Under the pieces are notes generated by a model that was not told where the DNA came from, ran no database searches, and worked only from the letters and a program-made list of their open reading frames with translations. 64,000 nucleotides of DNA from Amoebidium appalachense. Lineage: Eukaryota > Ichthyosporea. The stretch is from positions 1,922,001-1,986,000 of the forward strand of contig CAVNZM010000007.1 in assembly GCA_963693365.1 (NCBI GenBank), in the 5' to 3' direction. This document shows positions 23,705 to 35,876 of this stretch, piece after piece. Positions within the stretch are counted from its first letter, which is position 1, and each line of letters opens with the position of its first letter. The position numbers were made by a program, and so were the translations under genes.

Positions 23705-25303
23705 ACCACCACCACCACCACCAATCACCCCCTCCTTTGATAGCCACCCGACACCCAGCATAACACAACTGGAACACTGGCCCATGTGGTCAGCCACCCC
23801 CCCCCCCCCCCCCCCCTCCTCCCCCTCCCCTCTCCTCTGGGGGGCCCACAATCTTTCTATATCTGGCATAAGCACATAAGCACTGGGGCAAAAAGCAGGT
23901 GGGATACACACCTGACAGGTTTGGCCTATCGACCACGGCCGAGTAGACCTGCAGGGACGCATATGCATCAAGGGCAGCGTAGGTGGCCTGCACCTCTGAT
24001 AGCGGCTCGTGCCAGTTGGAGCATCGAACAAGTGCCGGCTTGGGCAGCTTCTTGCCTATGACCTGGGCAGTGATGTCGGCCAAGCCCCGGGCCGCAGAGG
24101 TGATAGCTGCACGGGCATAGCAGAACCGGCCCAGCTCCAGATAGCTGGCCACAGGGGTGCCGTAGTCCTTGTTGAGGTGGGCCGAGTCCGTGCCGATCTG
24201 CTTGCCCACCTTGATGATGCTGGGGTCCCTAAGCAGCGCAATCAGCTCGTCCACCAGCCGCGCGGGCGGGCTGTGGTTGGGGCCCATGCGTGCCAAGTGG
24301 AAGATGTACACGGCCCGTGCGGTGGCAATCTGCAGCGTGCAAACCTTGGACCGCGCCTGGCCCACCCGATAGACCCACTCGCAGTCCAGCCCCACCACGC
24401 GGTGCTGCTGCCCCTCCAGGTCGGCACGAATGGCCGCTGTAGCCACCACCGCCCCCTGGCAGTCGGTGTACACCGGCTTAGGGTAGTTGGCCGGCAGCTC
24501 CAGCCCAGGCAGACCGTCCGTCACGCTTACCAGCGCAGCCTCGTTCAGACGGACGGGGCATTTTGGCCGGGCTAGGGTTGGAAACATGCGCTCAACAAAC
24601 GCCCGGTCTTGGCAGCACCGATCTGTGTAGAAGAAGGCCGGGCCCTTGCTGTTGAGCGCCGCCGTGGTGGCAGAGATGCGCTGGATCACGGGCTCAATCT
24701 CCTGGTGGCTGCAGTCCCGTGTAAATACCTGCGCCCGGATCTCTGGGGTGCCGCACTGTGTGAGAGGGCATCTCCGAGCAGCCATGCATGTTCTAGCTTC
24801 CCTTACCACATGGCCCTTCACGAGACTTCAGTGCCCACACAATCCTTTCCCCCTCCCTCCCCCCAAACCCATGTGCCCACATACTTTCCCCTCCCTCTCC
24901 CCCAAAACCCTTCCCCCTCCTTCCCCCCAAACCCATGTGCCCACATACTTTCCCCAGGCCTCCCTTTCCCCCAAAATCTTCCCCCCCCCCCTCCCCCTAA
25001 ACCCATGTACCTACAATCCTTCCCCCTTCCTCCCCCTAAACCCTTGTGATCACAATCCTTTCCCCCTCTCTGCCTTCCCCCCAAACCCATGTGCCCACGA
25101 TCCTTCCCCACTCCCCCTCCCCCCAAACCATGGGACAGCCCTCCATATGGCACCTACTGTCCCCCCCCCCCCCCCCCACCCCACCCCGGGCCTCTTGCCC
25201 TCTCTACCTTCAACCCCGACGGTGGTGTCTCTCCCCCCCCCCCCCCCCCCCCTGCATCCCTTGCAATCACTGGCCCCTACTCCCATTCTGCTTGGCAGAA
25301 GCT

Positions 25304-25360
<57 letters not shown>

Positions 25361-25594
25361 ATTCCCCGCCAAAAGAAAGCTCCACCCCAGCCCACCCCAA
25401 TCTCTACCCAGCAAAAACACATACACACATATCTGGAGCTTCCTAGTTTTTGCTCGACAGGGCAAGAATTGTCCCCAAAACCCACATACTACAAACCTCT
25501 ACTCACAGTGTGCCACCTCATTAAATGTGGAGCCTAAGAGATTTAAAGGCCCTAGAGGGGGGAGGGGGGGGAGGGGGGGGAGGGGGGCGTGTGT

Positions 25595-25625
<31 letters not shown>

Positions 25626-26056
25626 GGGGCGTGTGTGGGGGGGGGGGGAGGGGGGGAAGGGGGCCTGGGGGAGAGTGGGGGGAGGGGGGAGAAGAGGAGG
25701 GACCACACACCGCCAAGCTCGTTTACACAAGTCCATAGGCCTCGGTACAGAGGCTCCCCATTGATGCCGGTGAGCTTCCCAATTTGGAAGGTGTGGTCGG
25801 CCTTGAGCACGTTGTTTACGGGCTTGAGCTGCGTGTCCAGGCTCTGGTACTTTGCCGTGCGGTCGCTGAACTCAGTATACACGGCACTCAGGTATTTGCC
25901 TGAACCCCAAGTACTGTTAGAACTCCACCACCCTCCCATCAGGACCATCCCCCCCATTCCCTCTAGTCCCTCGTGTTCATCTCACCTCTCTGTATTTTCG
26001 TAAGTCTGTATGGCTTTTCCCATCTCAAAAACGCTACACACCCATCTCCGGCCGTT

Positions 26057-26105
<49 letters not shown>

Positions 26106-26284
26106 CCTCCCGGCGCGCGCAAACCCTCCAAGTCATTGCACCAACTTTCACCTTCTTTCCCCTTTGTGCCCCATCTGCAGTTTGTCCCCTGCACGTCCGT
26201 TTGCCCTTCCCCCCACACCCTCCTGCCACTACTATAATAACCATTAAGTACCGCCACCAAGATCCAGTCTACCACCATGTGCCC

Positions 26285-26321
<37 letters not shown>

Positions 26322-26470
26322 CTCTCCACCTCCTTTCCCCCAACACACACAGACACACATGCGCACACCCACCATCTAATTTCAGGCATAACAGTTCTCC
26401 ACGATTTCCCAAGCACACTCACTGGTACATGGACCGTTATGCTTTCACCCCTCTGATGATCCCTCTGCCC

Positions 26471-26505
<35 letters not shown>

Positions 26506-26589
26506 ACCACCACCACCACCACCACCACCATGACTGATTGCCACCACCACCACCTAATCCATCACCATGTCCCCCCTCCCCCTCCCCCC

Positions 26590-26620
<31 letters not shown>

Positions 26621-28090
26621 GGACCCACAAGTACACGCACACTCACAGGCGCACATCCACCACCACACATCCACCACCACCATAATAGAAACTTATTGAC
26701 CACACTTCCAAAACCCATTTCCAAGTCCCCCCCCCCCCCTAAAAAAAAAAATAAAAAATAATAAGACAAAACCCTACCAAGCCAACCCAAAAAATGCCCA
26801 AGCACGTGCATACAAAACAATGGGGACCATTTACACACCCAAAATGCAGTGCACACTTGCCTGAAGGCACATGTCCAGCGTAACCATTTTTGTCACCAAA
26901 CGCCGAGAACTTAGCCGCCTGCTCCTCTGGGGGAAGTTCTGTCAGGCGCTGGTCGTGGGGGCGGAAATCGTTACGCTTTTTGAGTTCATACTTGGTCCAA
27001 TGCAGCGCCCTCGAGTAATACAGGAGCCGCTGCTCGTCGTATCGCTGCTTGTGGAGCTCCGAGAGGAGGGTGGCAAAGGCGTTTGGGCCCACACCTTTGT
27101 CTGCCAGTGCACGCAACAATGTTACCACCTTTAGGTCGAGCCCACTGCGGTGGCTAAGGTAGGCCGGAAACTGATCACGCATGAAGAGTGGAAGGCGTTT
27201 AATTGTCTGGGGGTTTGTGCCGGCAAAGTTTTTTTTGCATGTGTCACAAAAGTACCGGGCCGTGATAATGTAGTAGCAGCTGTCAAAGTCGATAACACGC
27301 CGTCCTACGGGGTTGCTCATGAACCCATTGCGAGAAGTACGGTGTGGGTTGGGGTGGTTGTGGGGGTCCACGTAGTGATCATCGAAGGGGCACGGCACCA
27401 TGAAACCGGGAGACAACCTTTCCGGAAGCCAGGCAAAACATCTGGGTTTGTAGAAAGGCGCTGGATCGCCCCCAAATTTAAAGCCTATAATGGGAGGTGG
27501 AAGATGCCACCCCACAGGCGTCTTCTCATCTTTGAGACTCTCTTTCACTGTGTGCAGGTGCGACTTGATTGTTTCGCCCGCCGCGTCAGAAAACTCCTCT
27601 CCACCGTCATCCCCGTCCGTATTATCTTCTCCCTCTTCCTCCCCTTCATCCTCGTCTACCCGGTACGCATCTGCTGCTGCATTTAGCAAAGGTTCCTCGT
27701 CGGGTTGCACCTGTATGTCTGGTGGGTGTGGAGCAGGGGCCCGATCCATTTCTCTTGGTAACGAATGGACGCTACCTGCCTCAACTACACGGGCCCTTAT
27801 GTCGGCGGCCTTAGATAGAGGGGGCTGTTCGGGTTGTACGTTTACGTTTAGTTCCTGCAAAACAGCTTTGTTTGCCGTCCCAAAACCTGCAAAGTTCGCT
27901 AAAGGCTGAACAAATGCAGCATCTTTTTTTTGCGCCCAGCTCCCTCCCTAGCTCCGCCTGTTTTATGCCCAGGGCGCTGTGTTGTGCCCTTAGGGCAGCC
28001 TGGCTTCATTTTAAACACTTGGGGCCTGGCCCCCTGCCCCCCTAGTGCGACTACGTTACCGCAAACATTCCCGTATTCCAGTGTGCTCAT
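20131..28090 (-). CDS. Transposase-like protein: DUF6729-like region, split DDE-like domain, WRN-type exonuclease
   Basis: Six exons: 28090-26861, 25899-25709, 24755-23912, 23470-22830, 22356-22150 and 21729-20131, about 1,570 residues. Exon 1 needs one extra A in an A8 run (plus-strand T8 at 27,924-27,931). It begins with a basic GGAREGAGRKK motif typical of transposon proteins, then a DUF6729-like region with FCDTCKKNF and LFMRDQFPAYLSHRSG. Exons 2-3 carry DHTF (D near 445) and TDRCC (D near 518), resembling the first two acidic positions of MULE-like RNase-H transposases. Exon 3 then holds a complete DEDDy exonuclease: LDCEW (D597, E599), GTDSAHL (D663) and YAALD (Y732, D736). Exon 6 opens with GCLSDPPGLPLYYE and RGTNEVEGAVH, a candidate third acidic position near 1079-1081, and ends with a CKTCGRQGKGC zinc knuckle. 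Introns 1 and 5 appear to use GC donors (AG|GCAAGT, GAG|GCAACA). Apart from the A8 shift it looks intact. No terminal inverted repeats were found. Confidence 0.8.
21926..21983. repeat. (TC)n microsatellite in intron 5
   Basis: About 29 TC units followed by GT and poly-G, between exons 5 and 6 of the transposase-like gene. Confidence 0.95.
22440..22630. repeat. Poly-C block in intron 4
   Basis: A C run of about 70 bases broken by single T residues, between exons 4 and 5 of the transposase-like gene. From here to about 26,740 the long runs are mostly C on the plus strand, whereas before 22 kb they are mostly G. Confidence 0.9.
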
Positions 28091-28199
28091 GGCCTTCCCG
28101 GACTGGTTGTGACCAGTAAAGAGCGCGCCAATTCCTGACCGCCGCCTACAGCAGTGTATGATCTGTTATCCATATTCGGCAAAAGGGGTCTTGCCCAAC

Positions 28200-28560
28200 C
28201 AATGGCTTGAATCCTTGTAACTTTGCTTTATCCATATAAGGTTAGCTGAACACCCCCCCCTCCAATCATACCCCCCCTTCTCTCTAGTAGTAGCTCCTGG
28301 CATGCCGCACCCCCCCCCCCATTGGGGACTTGGTAAGGTTCGAATCGAATCGCGAAGGGCCGCCAGGCCCGGATCACGGCGCACGGCCAGGGATGTGCCG
28401 GGCCAGGTCGACCCGACCGGGACCGACCTGCCATCGGGTCGGTCGGGTAACCGAGGTCATTTTGGAGATACCTGAAAGCCAAAAATATCCGACCGGGCCG
28501 GCCCGTGACCGACCCGGCCCGAGGCCAAAACCCGCCCGGATATCCGGGCCGGGGGGAGGT
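28200..28560. other. GC-rich spacer upstream of the transposase-like gene
   Basis: Contains many GGCCCG, GACCGG and CGGGTCGG words in both orientations between about 28,360 and 28,556. I found no TATA box or open frame of substance. It could be the promoter or the outer end of a mobile element, but no target-site duplication was recognised. Confidence 0.4.
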
Positions 28561-28991
28561 GGGGCTTACACAATACTATACTAATATTATGAATGGTTGT
28601 GCATTATTTTCCGTTTGTTATCTACAGTAATTATGTATAGGTACAATGAATAATATCATTTTTTACTGCTTTACGACACATGTACAAGTAGTTGCTGCCT
28701 ACGCTCACACACATGTACACTGGCATGCACACACGCGCACACGCTGCACAAACGTCAACACATGTGTACACTGGGGGCTTACACAATAATACAATACTAA
28801 TATTATTAATGGTTGTGCATTATTTTCCGTTTGTTATCTATAGTGATTATGCAGTGTATAGGTACAGTGATATATCATTTTAAAATTTTACTGCTTTATG
28901 ACACATGTACAAGTAGTTGCTGCCTACGCTCACACACACTGGCATGCACACACGCGCACACGCTGCACAAACGTCAACACATGTGTACACA
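28561..28991. repeat. Tandem duplication, two units of about 213 bp
   Basis: Units start at about 28,561 and 28,774 with GGGGCTTACACAATA and share the middle words TTATTTTCCGTTTGTTATCT and ACATGTACAAGTAGTTGC. They differ by small indels. The second unit runs into CA-repeat DNA. Confidence 0.9.
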
Positions 28992-29044
28992 TGTATACAC
29001 ACACACGTGGCACACACAAGTTTACACTGGGCACACAAACACAA

Positions 29045-29095
<51 letters not shown>

Positions 29096-29751
29096 GTCAC
29101 ACACACACACACGGACACACATTTAAAGAACAGCACACACACACGTGCACACACAGTCACGCACACAGACATGTACACATACACGCACGCGCGCGCACTG
29201 TGCGCATCCGCACACACATGCGCGCATGCGCGCGCGCGCACATACACGCACGCACACAACACACACATGCGTACCGTAGCACCGTGTAAACACAAGGGCG
29301 TGCAAATTAAACGGCAGGGGATCCATCTACAACCTTTGCATTGAATTCTCGCACCAATCAGAGTAAGGCAGGTCTTTGCGCAACACTTACGTAAGAGCGC
29401 AATGATATGATTGGCCGGAAATAATGGGCTCAGTTGCCAAGCCTTGTACGTCTTACCAGGAGCGAAGTAAATTCCATAAAGATTTCAAAGGACGTGCATG
29501 CACATGCAAAGAGCGTTTTCTTTAGAATGGCTGCAAAGTGAATGCACATAAGTACCACCATAGATAAAAATATATATACTTTGGGGGTTTACGCTGTTTA
29601 CTCGAGGCAAAGAGAGACCAGTCTCAGGTATGGGGGTTTTTTGCTCGGAATATCCCCTCAGCGGTATATCATGATCACGTACATAGATGTCGGGTGATGA
29701 CTATATATCAGGGTTTACTTTCTCTGACGAGACACCATAAAGACCTAGAAA
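28992..29751. other. CA-rich DNA then unique spacer
   Basis: CA/CG dinucleotide-rich to about 29,275, then about 470 bases of ordinary sequence without a recognisable gene, ending at the poly(A) tail of the LINE. Confidence 0.6.
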
Positions 29752-29965
29752 TTTTTTTTATTTTTTTTTCTTTTGACCCAGTGGATTTATTCAACGGAAA
29801 GATATGCAAGTATGCACGGCATACGGAGAAGACAATAAAAACTTCACGAGTTATCCAGTAACAAGTGCATACTGAGATACCTGAACACTGTGTGAAAATC
29901 ATATAAATACTCAATGTGACGACCAACAGAATTCAACAAAAAGTCTAAAGTGTTCACATTGCCAG

Positions 29966-32900
29966 CTAGTGTAGCAGATACCCGGAGGGAAAGAGGTAAA
30001 ACGCGACATAAAAATTCACACCTATCAACATGCTTGCGATTAAAAAGGTCAGCACAAAAGTGGCACCAGCGGCGATGAAAACAAGCCTTGAATTACAGCG
30101 CCACTGCACAACTTCCCAGTCAATATCAACATCAGAGCACCATACAGACTTATCTACTAGGGTGGTATCCATACGTACAGCAGGAGAAATGTATCCTGCC
30201 AAAGCACCCAAAAAGCGATAATGATCAGTACGGTGTTGCCTAAGGAACATAACACATGCCGACTGAGTTTTACCTTTGATCTCTCTATCAGAACGAGAAA
30301 GAAACTTATACTGCGTATGGTAATAACGCGAAAAGGCAGAAAAAACAGGAAGAGCAAAGAAAGAGGGAGTGAGATAGCGAGAGGAAGAATCAGGTGGAAA
30401 GAGGGTAGGCTGAGGACATTCAGAAGTAGCGTTGGTGAATCGGGGGGGAAGAGGGATGGAGGAAGGGGGGGGAAAGAAAGCATAAAGAGGGTGACCATCA
30501 GGTAGCCTAACTAAATGAAAACAAAAACGAAGAGACAATTCCTCCATACGACAAACAGCAGACGACAATCCAAACATACTGATTAAGGGAGGCACAAACC
30601 GAGTACGAAACAAAGTGCGTAGCGCAGTACCCTGAAAATCGTCGAACTCGTTCAGCGCCATTGCCGCCTCGCGAGGTGGGGCGCAGGCCAATAGCGGAAG
30701 TCCATATTCGAAAGTCGGCCGTAAAAAAGTTTTATAGTAGAGAAGAAGGTTCGCAGGATGGATCACAGACTCCTGTTGAAACATATTTGACACGATGTGA
30801 AGCTTACCCTTCGCACGAGCGATCCGTGCCGTGAGGAGCTTGCGGAAATCAATACCCCGTGCAGTAAAAGGAATACCCAAATAGTCATAGGTGCTCTGAA
30901 CAGGAATAGGAAGGCCGGCCAATCGAAATGAAGTGTTCTTCGAAAAAGTAGCACACTTTGCAATTCCGACTGTCATGAGATTCTCGGTGCACCATTGATC
31001 CACCTGACGAAGCATCTGGTGCATGACATCTTCGGTTAAGGAACAAAGAACAATATCGTCCGCAAAAAGGAGACCCGGTACACGGCGGGTATGCAGTTGG
31101 CCAAAGGGTTCGAGGGCGCAGGCTAAATCGTCAATGAAAACGTCAAACAACAACGGACTCAGGAGGGACCCCTGCAGAAGACCCCGGGAACGGGAAAAAC
31201 CGGGTGTTAATGTTCCATTGACCGCCGCTCGTCCGCGAGTGGTATCGAACAACGCTTGCAGAAGACGGCCAAAGGGGGCTGGTAAGCCCCGCATAGCCAG
31301 CTTATGCCGTAACAAACCAGTGGGTACGGTGTCGTAAGCGTTCTTAAGGTCGATGAAGACAACGTGTGGAGAGCCAGAAGTAATGGATTCATGGAGTAAC
31401 AGACTGTGAGTATAACACGAATAGGCATGACGAAAGCCCCCTTGAAGGGAAGAAAGACGGAACACGGCGTTTAAAGAATTGTCGGTGTTAAACGCGCGAA
31501 GCATGCAACCCTCGAAGAGCCGACGAAAAACATTGGTAAGTGTGACGGGACGAAAGTCGTTAATGACCCCCTGCGATACCTTCTTACGAACGGGCGTAAC
31601 GATTGTGTCAAGCCACGAATTTGGAATAAACCCGAGTTCGAAAAAAGCCGAAAAAAACTCACTAAGAAGGACAGCAAAAGGCGGGGGCGGGGGGGACTCT
31701 GCACGATTACGGGGCGGAAGCACGGGAGAAAGAACCTTGAAAAGCACGGGAGGAAGAGCATCCGGCCCGCACGCCTTGCGGGGTTTTAACGCCCGTATAG
31801 CACCAAAAACAGCCGAAGAGTTGAAATAACTATGAAAAGTGCCCAGGAACGATCGGTCCGGCTCCCAACTTGGCGGCTGGGAGAGGCCAGCGGGCGGTGA
31901 TGGAACCGTGGACACGGTAGGAAGCGAAAATAGGGAAGCATAATAGTCATCGACGGATTCAGCAACGGAGATGGAAGGAGACGGGGCATAGACTTGCACG
32001 GAAGGCCCAAACCGACCGGCGGATTTCCAGACCGATAATGCTTCCTGTAGAGGCAACAACTGTCGTAGAGACTGCAAAACGTGAGACTGTCTCAGCCGAA
32101 TGGAAGGGTACTTGAACCGTGCCCACCACCTGCTCGCCAAGGGCAAATAGGAACTCAACAAACTCATTATAACAAACCTCCAAAATAGCCGGGTTCCGCT
32201 GCGCACGGGCGTCGCGCACTGCGGCAAGAAAGAAGCCATGAACCGACTCATACTCCTTGACAGCGAGTAACTGGTTTAACCTGTGCTTGAAACCGCGAGA
32301 GAAGAGGCGGCGGTTAGTCTGAGTAGCCCCGCCGAAGTGAACAGGGAAGGAAACCGAAAATTCTACAGGGGAGTGGTCCGAACTACGCCGTAAGGAATCG
32401 GGTGGGGAAATTACTCGAAGGGTGGAGTCCCAAAACGAGGCACCCCAGTCAGTCGCGTGGGTAGCGAAAACGCGAGGAAGACGGACAAGGTGCTTTCGAA
32501 GAAGGTTGGCGAGGACACGAGCACGGTCAGAAAAAGGACGAAACTGTGCTGGGGACGGGGTATGTTCCCTATCACACGGAACCACTGAACAATTGAAGTC
32601 ACCAATAAAAACTTGAGAAACGGGAATTTGGTTAACCACGGCTGACAAAGTGTCAGTACCTAACGACGGAGGAAAGTACACGAAAGACAAAGTCCATGCA
32701 CGAAACTGAATGGTGACGAAATACTCATGCGCCGCAATGACCCTGCAATCCGAACGAATGCTAGGATTGGCTAAAACCGCGATGCCGCCTCGGGAGAAAC
32801 CAGTCGATGACGAAGACCCAATCAAAAATCCGGATTGCTCCAACTGATGATGATTATAGAACCATGTCTCGGCAAGAACAACAAAAGAATAGGCACGAAC

Positions 32901-32987
32901 AGAGTCGAAAATGTATTGCAATTGCGGGGATTGTAAACCATGAACATTCCAAAACAAAAAAGAAAGAGGTTGAGATTGTTGAGCCAT
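29966..32987 (-). pseudogene. LINE ORF2: endonuclease and reverse transcriptase, frameshifted
   Basis: The endonuclease half (from 32,987) shows WNVHGL, AETW, GDFN and SDHSPV, the signature blocks of AP-endonuclease-type LINE nucleases that nick target DNA. Between about 32,180 and 32,040 the frame changes; the reverse transcriptase then runs to 29,966 with FIDLKNAYDTV, GLLQGSLLSP and the catalytic FADDIVL. The C-terminus here is altered by a 5-base insertion: the copy at 47.6 kb continues into a Cys/His-rich tail (CHFCADLFNRKHVDRC) usual for LINE ORF2. The ATG follows the ORF1 stop with no spacer. Confidence 0.88.
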
Positions 32988-34093
32988 TTAATTTCCGGCA
33001 GCTGCCCGCGGTGCGCCAATCCGATCCAACCACGCACGATAAAAAGCCGCCACCTCCTGGGACGCAGTCACATGGCGGGGGGATCCGTCCGCCCGCTCGA
33101 AAAAGGCCATCTGTTTCTGCAACCGCCCGCGAAGCATGTCCACAGTGGTTTTGCCGGCGTCCATAAATTTCTGTTGTCGAATGTTACCGAGCGCATCAGG
33201 CTGAAAAGCCGCCGAGTCCAGAATTTCGAGGTGCAGAAGGTTGCGCAGCTTGGTGCACAACTCAGCCTCGTAGTCCTCCTCAACAAGAAGCTCAAGCACA
33301 CGGCCGCCGATGAAGGAATAATTGCGAATTTTGCTGGTACGCACACGAATTGCCCGGAAATCTTGCTTGATCTGCGAGATGGGGCCGCGAGCAAGGGTGA
33401 CGTAGACGGGTTTGAAAGCGGGAGAGTGAGCACGGGCTTGGTCCTGACGTGGCATGGGGTTGACAGGACGGGGACGGCACCGTTCGCGAAGGCGCTTGAC
33501 AGCGGCCACAAAGCTGTCAACAGCCTCAGGCTTGCCCTTGACCGAGCCAACCTTGTTGGCCTCCTCACGAAGTGCGTCCTCCTCGGAGCGAGCAGCGGCG
33601 GCAGCATAGGAAACGGGTATGGAATTGGCAGGGGGGCGGCTCCGCGAATCTCCGACCGTTCCGGAATGACGGTGGGAATGCGAGGGCCACCACCGTTAGG
33701 GGGAGACGCCGCAGCAGCTGCCGCAGCGGCCGGCCCCACCGGCTGAGGCTCACGGGAAGGCGAAGGCGTATCGATGAAACGAGCCAGGGTGGCGGTGAGT
33801 TCCTGCACCCGCTGCAGGAGCTCAGTCACTTGGATGCGAAGGCGGGCATTTTCATCACGTAGGTCCTTGAGTTGGTCTGTGTTGGTCTTGGGTTTCTTAG
33901 GGGCTGGGGTGGAAGGTTGTGGAGTAGACAACACAACCTGCTGACTCGCCTGTTGGGACTCAAAATCCAGGATGTCGTCGGAGTTTTCGATAGCGAGGAC
34001 ACCAAACCGGTTGGCATGGTGGGGCGGGGGGGACTGCTCGGGACTGTGCACCCGCTTGCCATCGAGAGGGACGAGGTCGTGCTGGGAGGCCAT
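32988..34093 (-). pseudogene. LINE ORF1 (gag-like nucleic-acid-binding protein), frameshifted
   Basis: Starts at ATG 34,093. The N-terminal part holds a short coiled-coil-like segment (LKDLRDENARLRIQVTELL), then Pro/Ala-rich linker. Near 33,600 the coding frame shifts by one base; the downstream frame encodes EEDALREEANKVG and the block from RGPISQIKQDFRAIRVRT to ELLVEEDYEAELC, a conserved-looking globular region. The stop TAA at 32,988-32,990 is followed directly by the ATG of ORF2 in the same frame. Confidence 0.8.
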
Positions 34094-34199
34094 GGTGTTG
34101 GGCCTGAATAAAACAAAAGATGTAAAACGGTATATATACTGAAAGGGAATTCAAATCCGATGACGTAGGAAGTGAATCAATCAAGAAGAATCAATTAGT

Positions 34200-34231
34200 T
34201 GGGGTTCCCCGTTTTTTTTTGGTTTTTTTTT

Positions 34232-34283
<52 letters not shown>

Positions 34284-35330
34284 CTCCCCCGGCCTGGGAC
34301 ACTCGGTATCAGCTGGTTGTGTGTGTGTGTGTGTGCAAGTTACCCACACAAAACAACCCACAGCCCGGCAACACATGAAAACTAAAGTAAATTAAAGAGC
34401 TGTGATCACACGTGTCAAACTAAGTGTAGCCTAAGTGTGTGGTCGTTCAATCAACACATACTAAGCAACACGAATCCACTCAACATATATTAGTAAGAAA
34501 GAAAGATGATCTGTGCACATGAAGATAAGGAAAAGAAAAGATAAAAGGAGAAAGAGAAAAGAGAAAAGAACGCAGATCAACAAACACGATATTCATAGCA
34601 CAGCAAGCTACAACTAAAGATATTCATGCATATGTACACACAAACATGTACACGTTTCTCCCTCACTGGGTAGACTCGTGTACCTATAATCAATTGCTGT
34701 AATCGTGATATCTAAACACACGAATATAGCCGACACAGCACGATTACAAGTATTCAGTTCAAACACACTGGAGATCGATGTCATAATTTATGTACAAGGT
34801 GCGCATCTTTTACATTATTAATGTAAATGAACAAAAACATAACACGAACTGAGAAGATCTTACAATATGTAGATGTAGTACGTATTACAACACTTAGCTA
34901 CTACCCCCCTCCCCGTTTCAAACTCGAGAATCCCTAACGGTGTCTATCTTTAATGACTTGACTTTACCGCGGCTATTTAATGATTTACCACCACCTGAGA
35001 TATGAGAACCACCACCACCATGATCGACATGACTATTTTATCACTTAGTAACTGTAATGTCGTGGCAACCGTTGTCGTGTTCTACATCAGTTTGTCTCCG
35101 AGGCAACCGTCGTTGTGTGCATCTTCTTCTCCCCGGTTTTAGTTTTCTTCTTCCCAGCTCAAGGATTTTCGGTTTGCATCCCTGAGGAGTGTGGCAGAAC
35201 AGCCTCAATGACTTGACTTGACTTCTAAATATAATTGTTTGCTGGGTTTGATGACTTGACTTGACTTAGAAGTCGCGACTTGCAAGAGTACTATTTTCAG
35301 TAACTCCGAGTCCTCCGGCCGGCTGGGCCA
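34200..35330. other. Spacer with GACTTGACTT words
   Basis: Poly-T/poly-G junction at about 34,220-34,283, then AT-rich sequence without genes. GACTTGACTT occurs near 34,956, 35,209 and 35,253; the last two flank a short imperfect inverted repeat. Confidence 0.5.
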
Positions 35331-35335
35331 CAGGG

Positions 35336-35876
<541 letters not shown>

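Larger units (their letters stand above)
29752..34150 (-). mobile_element. LINE (non-LTR) retrotransposon, near full length
   Basis: Minus-strand element with ORF1, APE-type endonuclease and reverse transcriptase in the standard order, ending in an A-rich tail (plus-strand T-rich 29,752-29,774). The 5' limit is not exact; ORF1 begins at 34,093 and about 60-100 bases of leader may precede it. Three frame disruptions (near 33,600, between about 32,180 and 32,040, and a 5-base insertion at 30,086-30,090 relative to the copy at 47.6 kb) make it non-autonomous as read. A clear target-site duplication was not found. Confidence 0.92.

Noticed and set aside
28335-28350. GGTTCGAATC as a tRNA T-loop / pol III B box
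   Set aside because: The flanking bases do not pair into a T arm and no A box or acceptor stem was found upstream.
32988-34093. LINE ORF1 as a host nuclear protein
   Set aside because: It directly abuts the endonuclease/reverse transcriptase frame and shares the element's strand and 3' tail arrangement.
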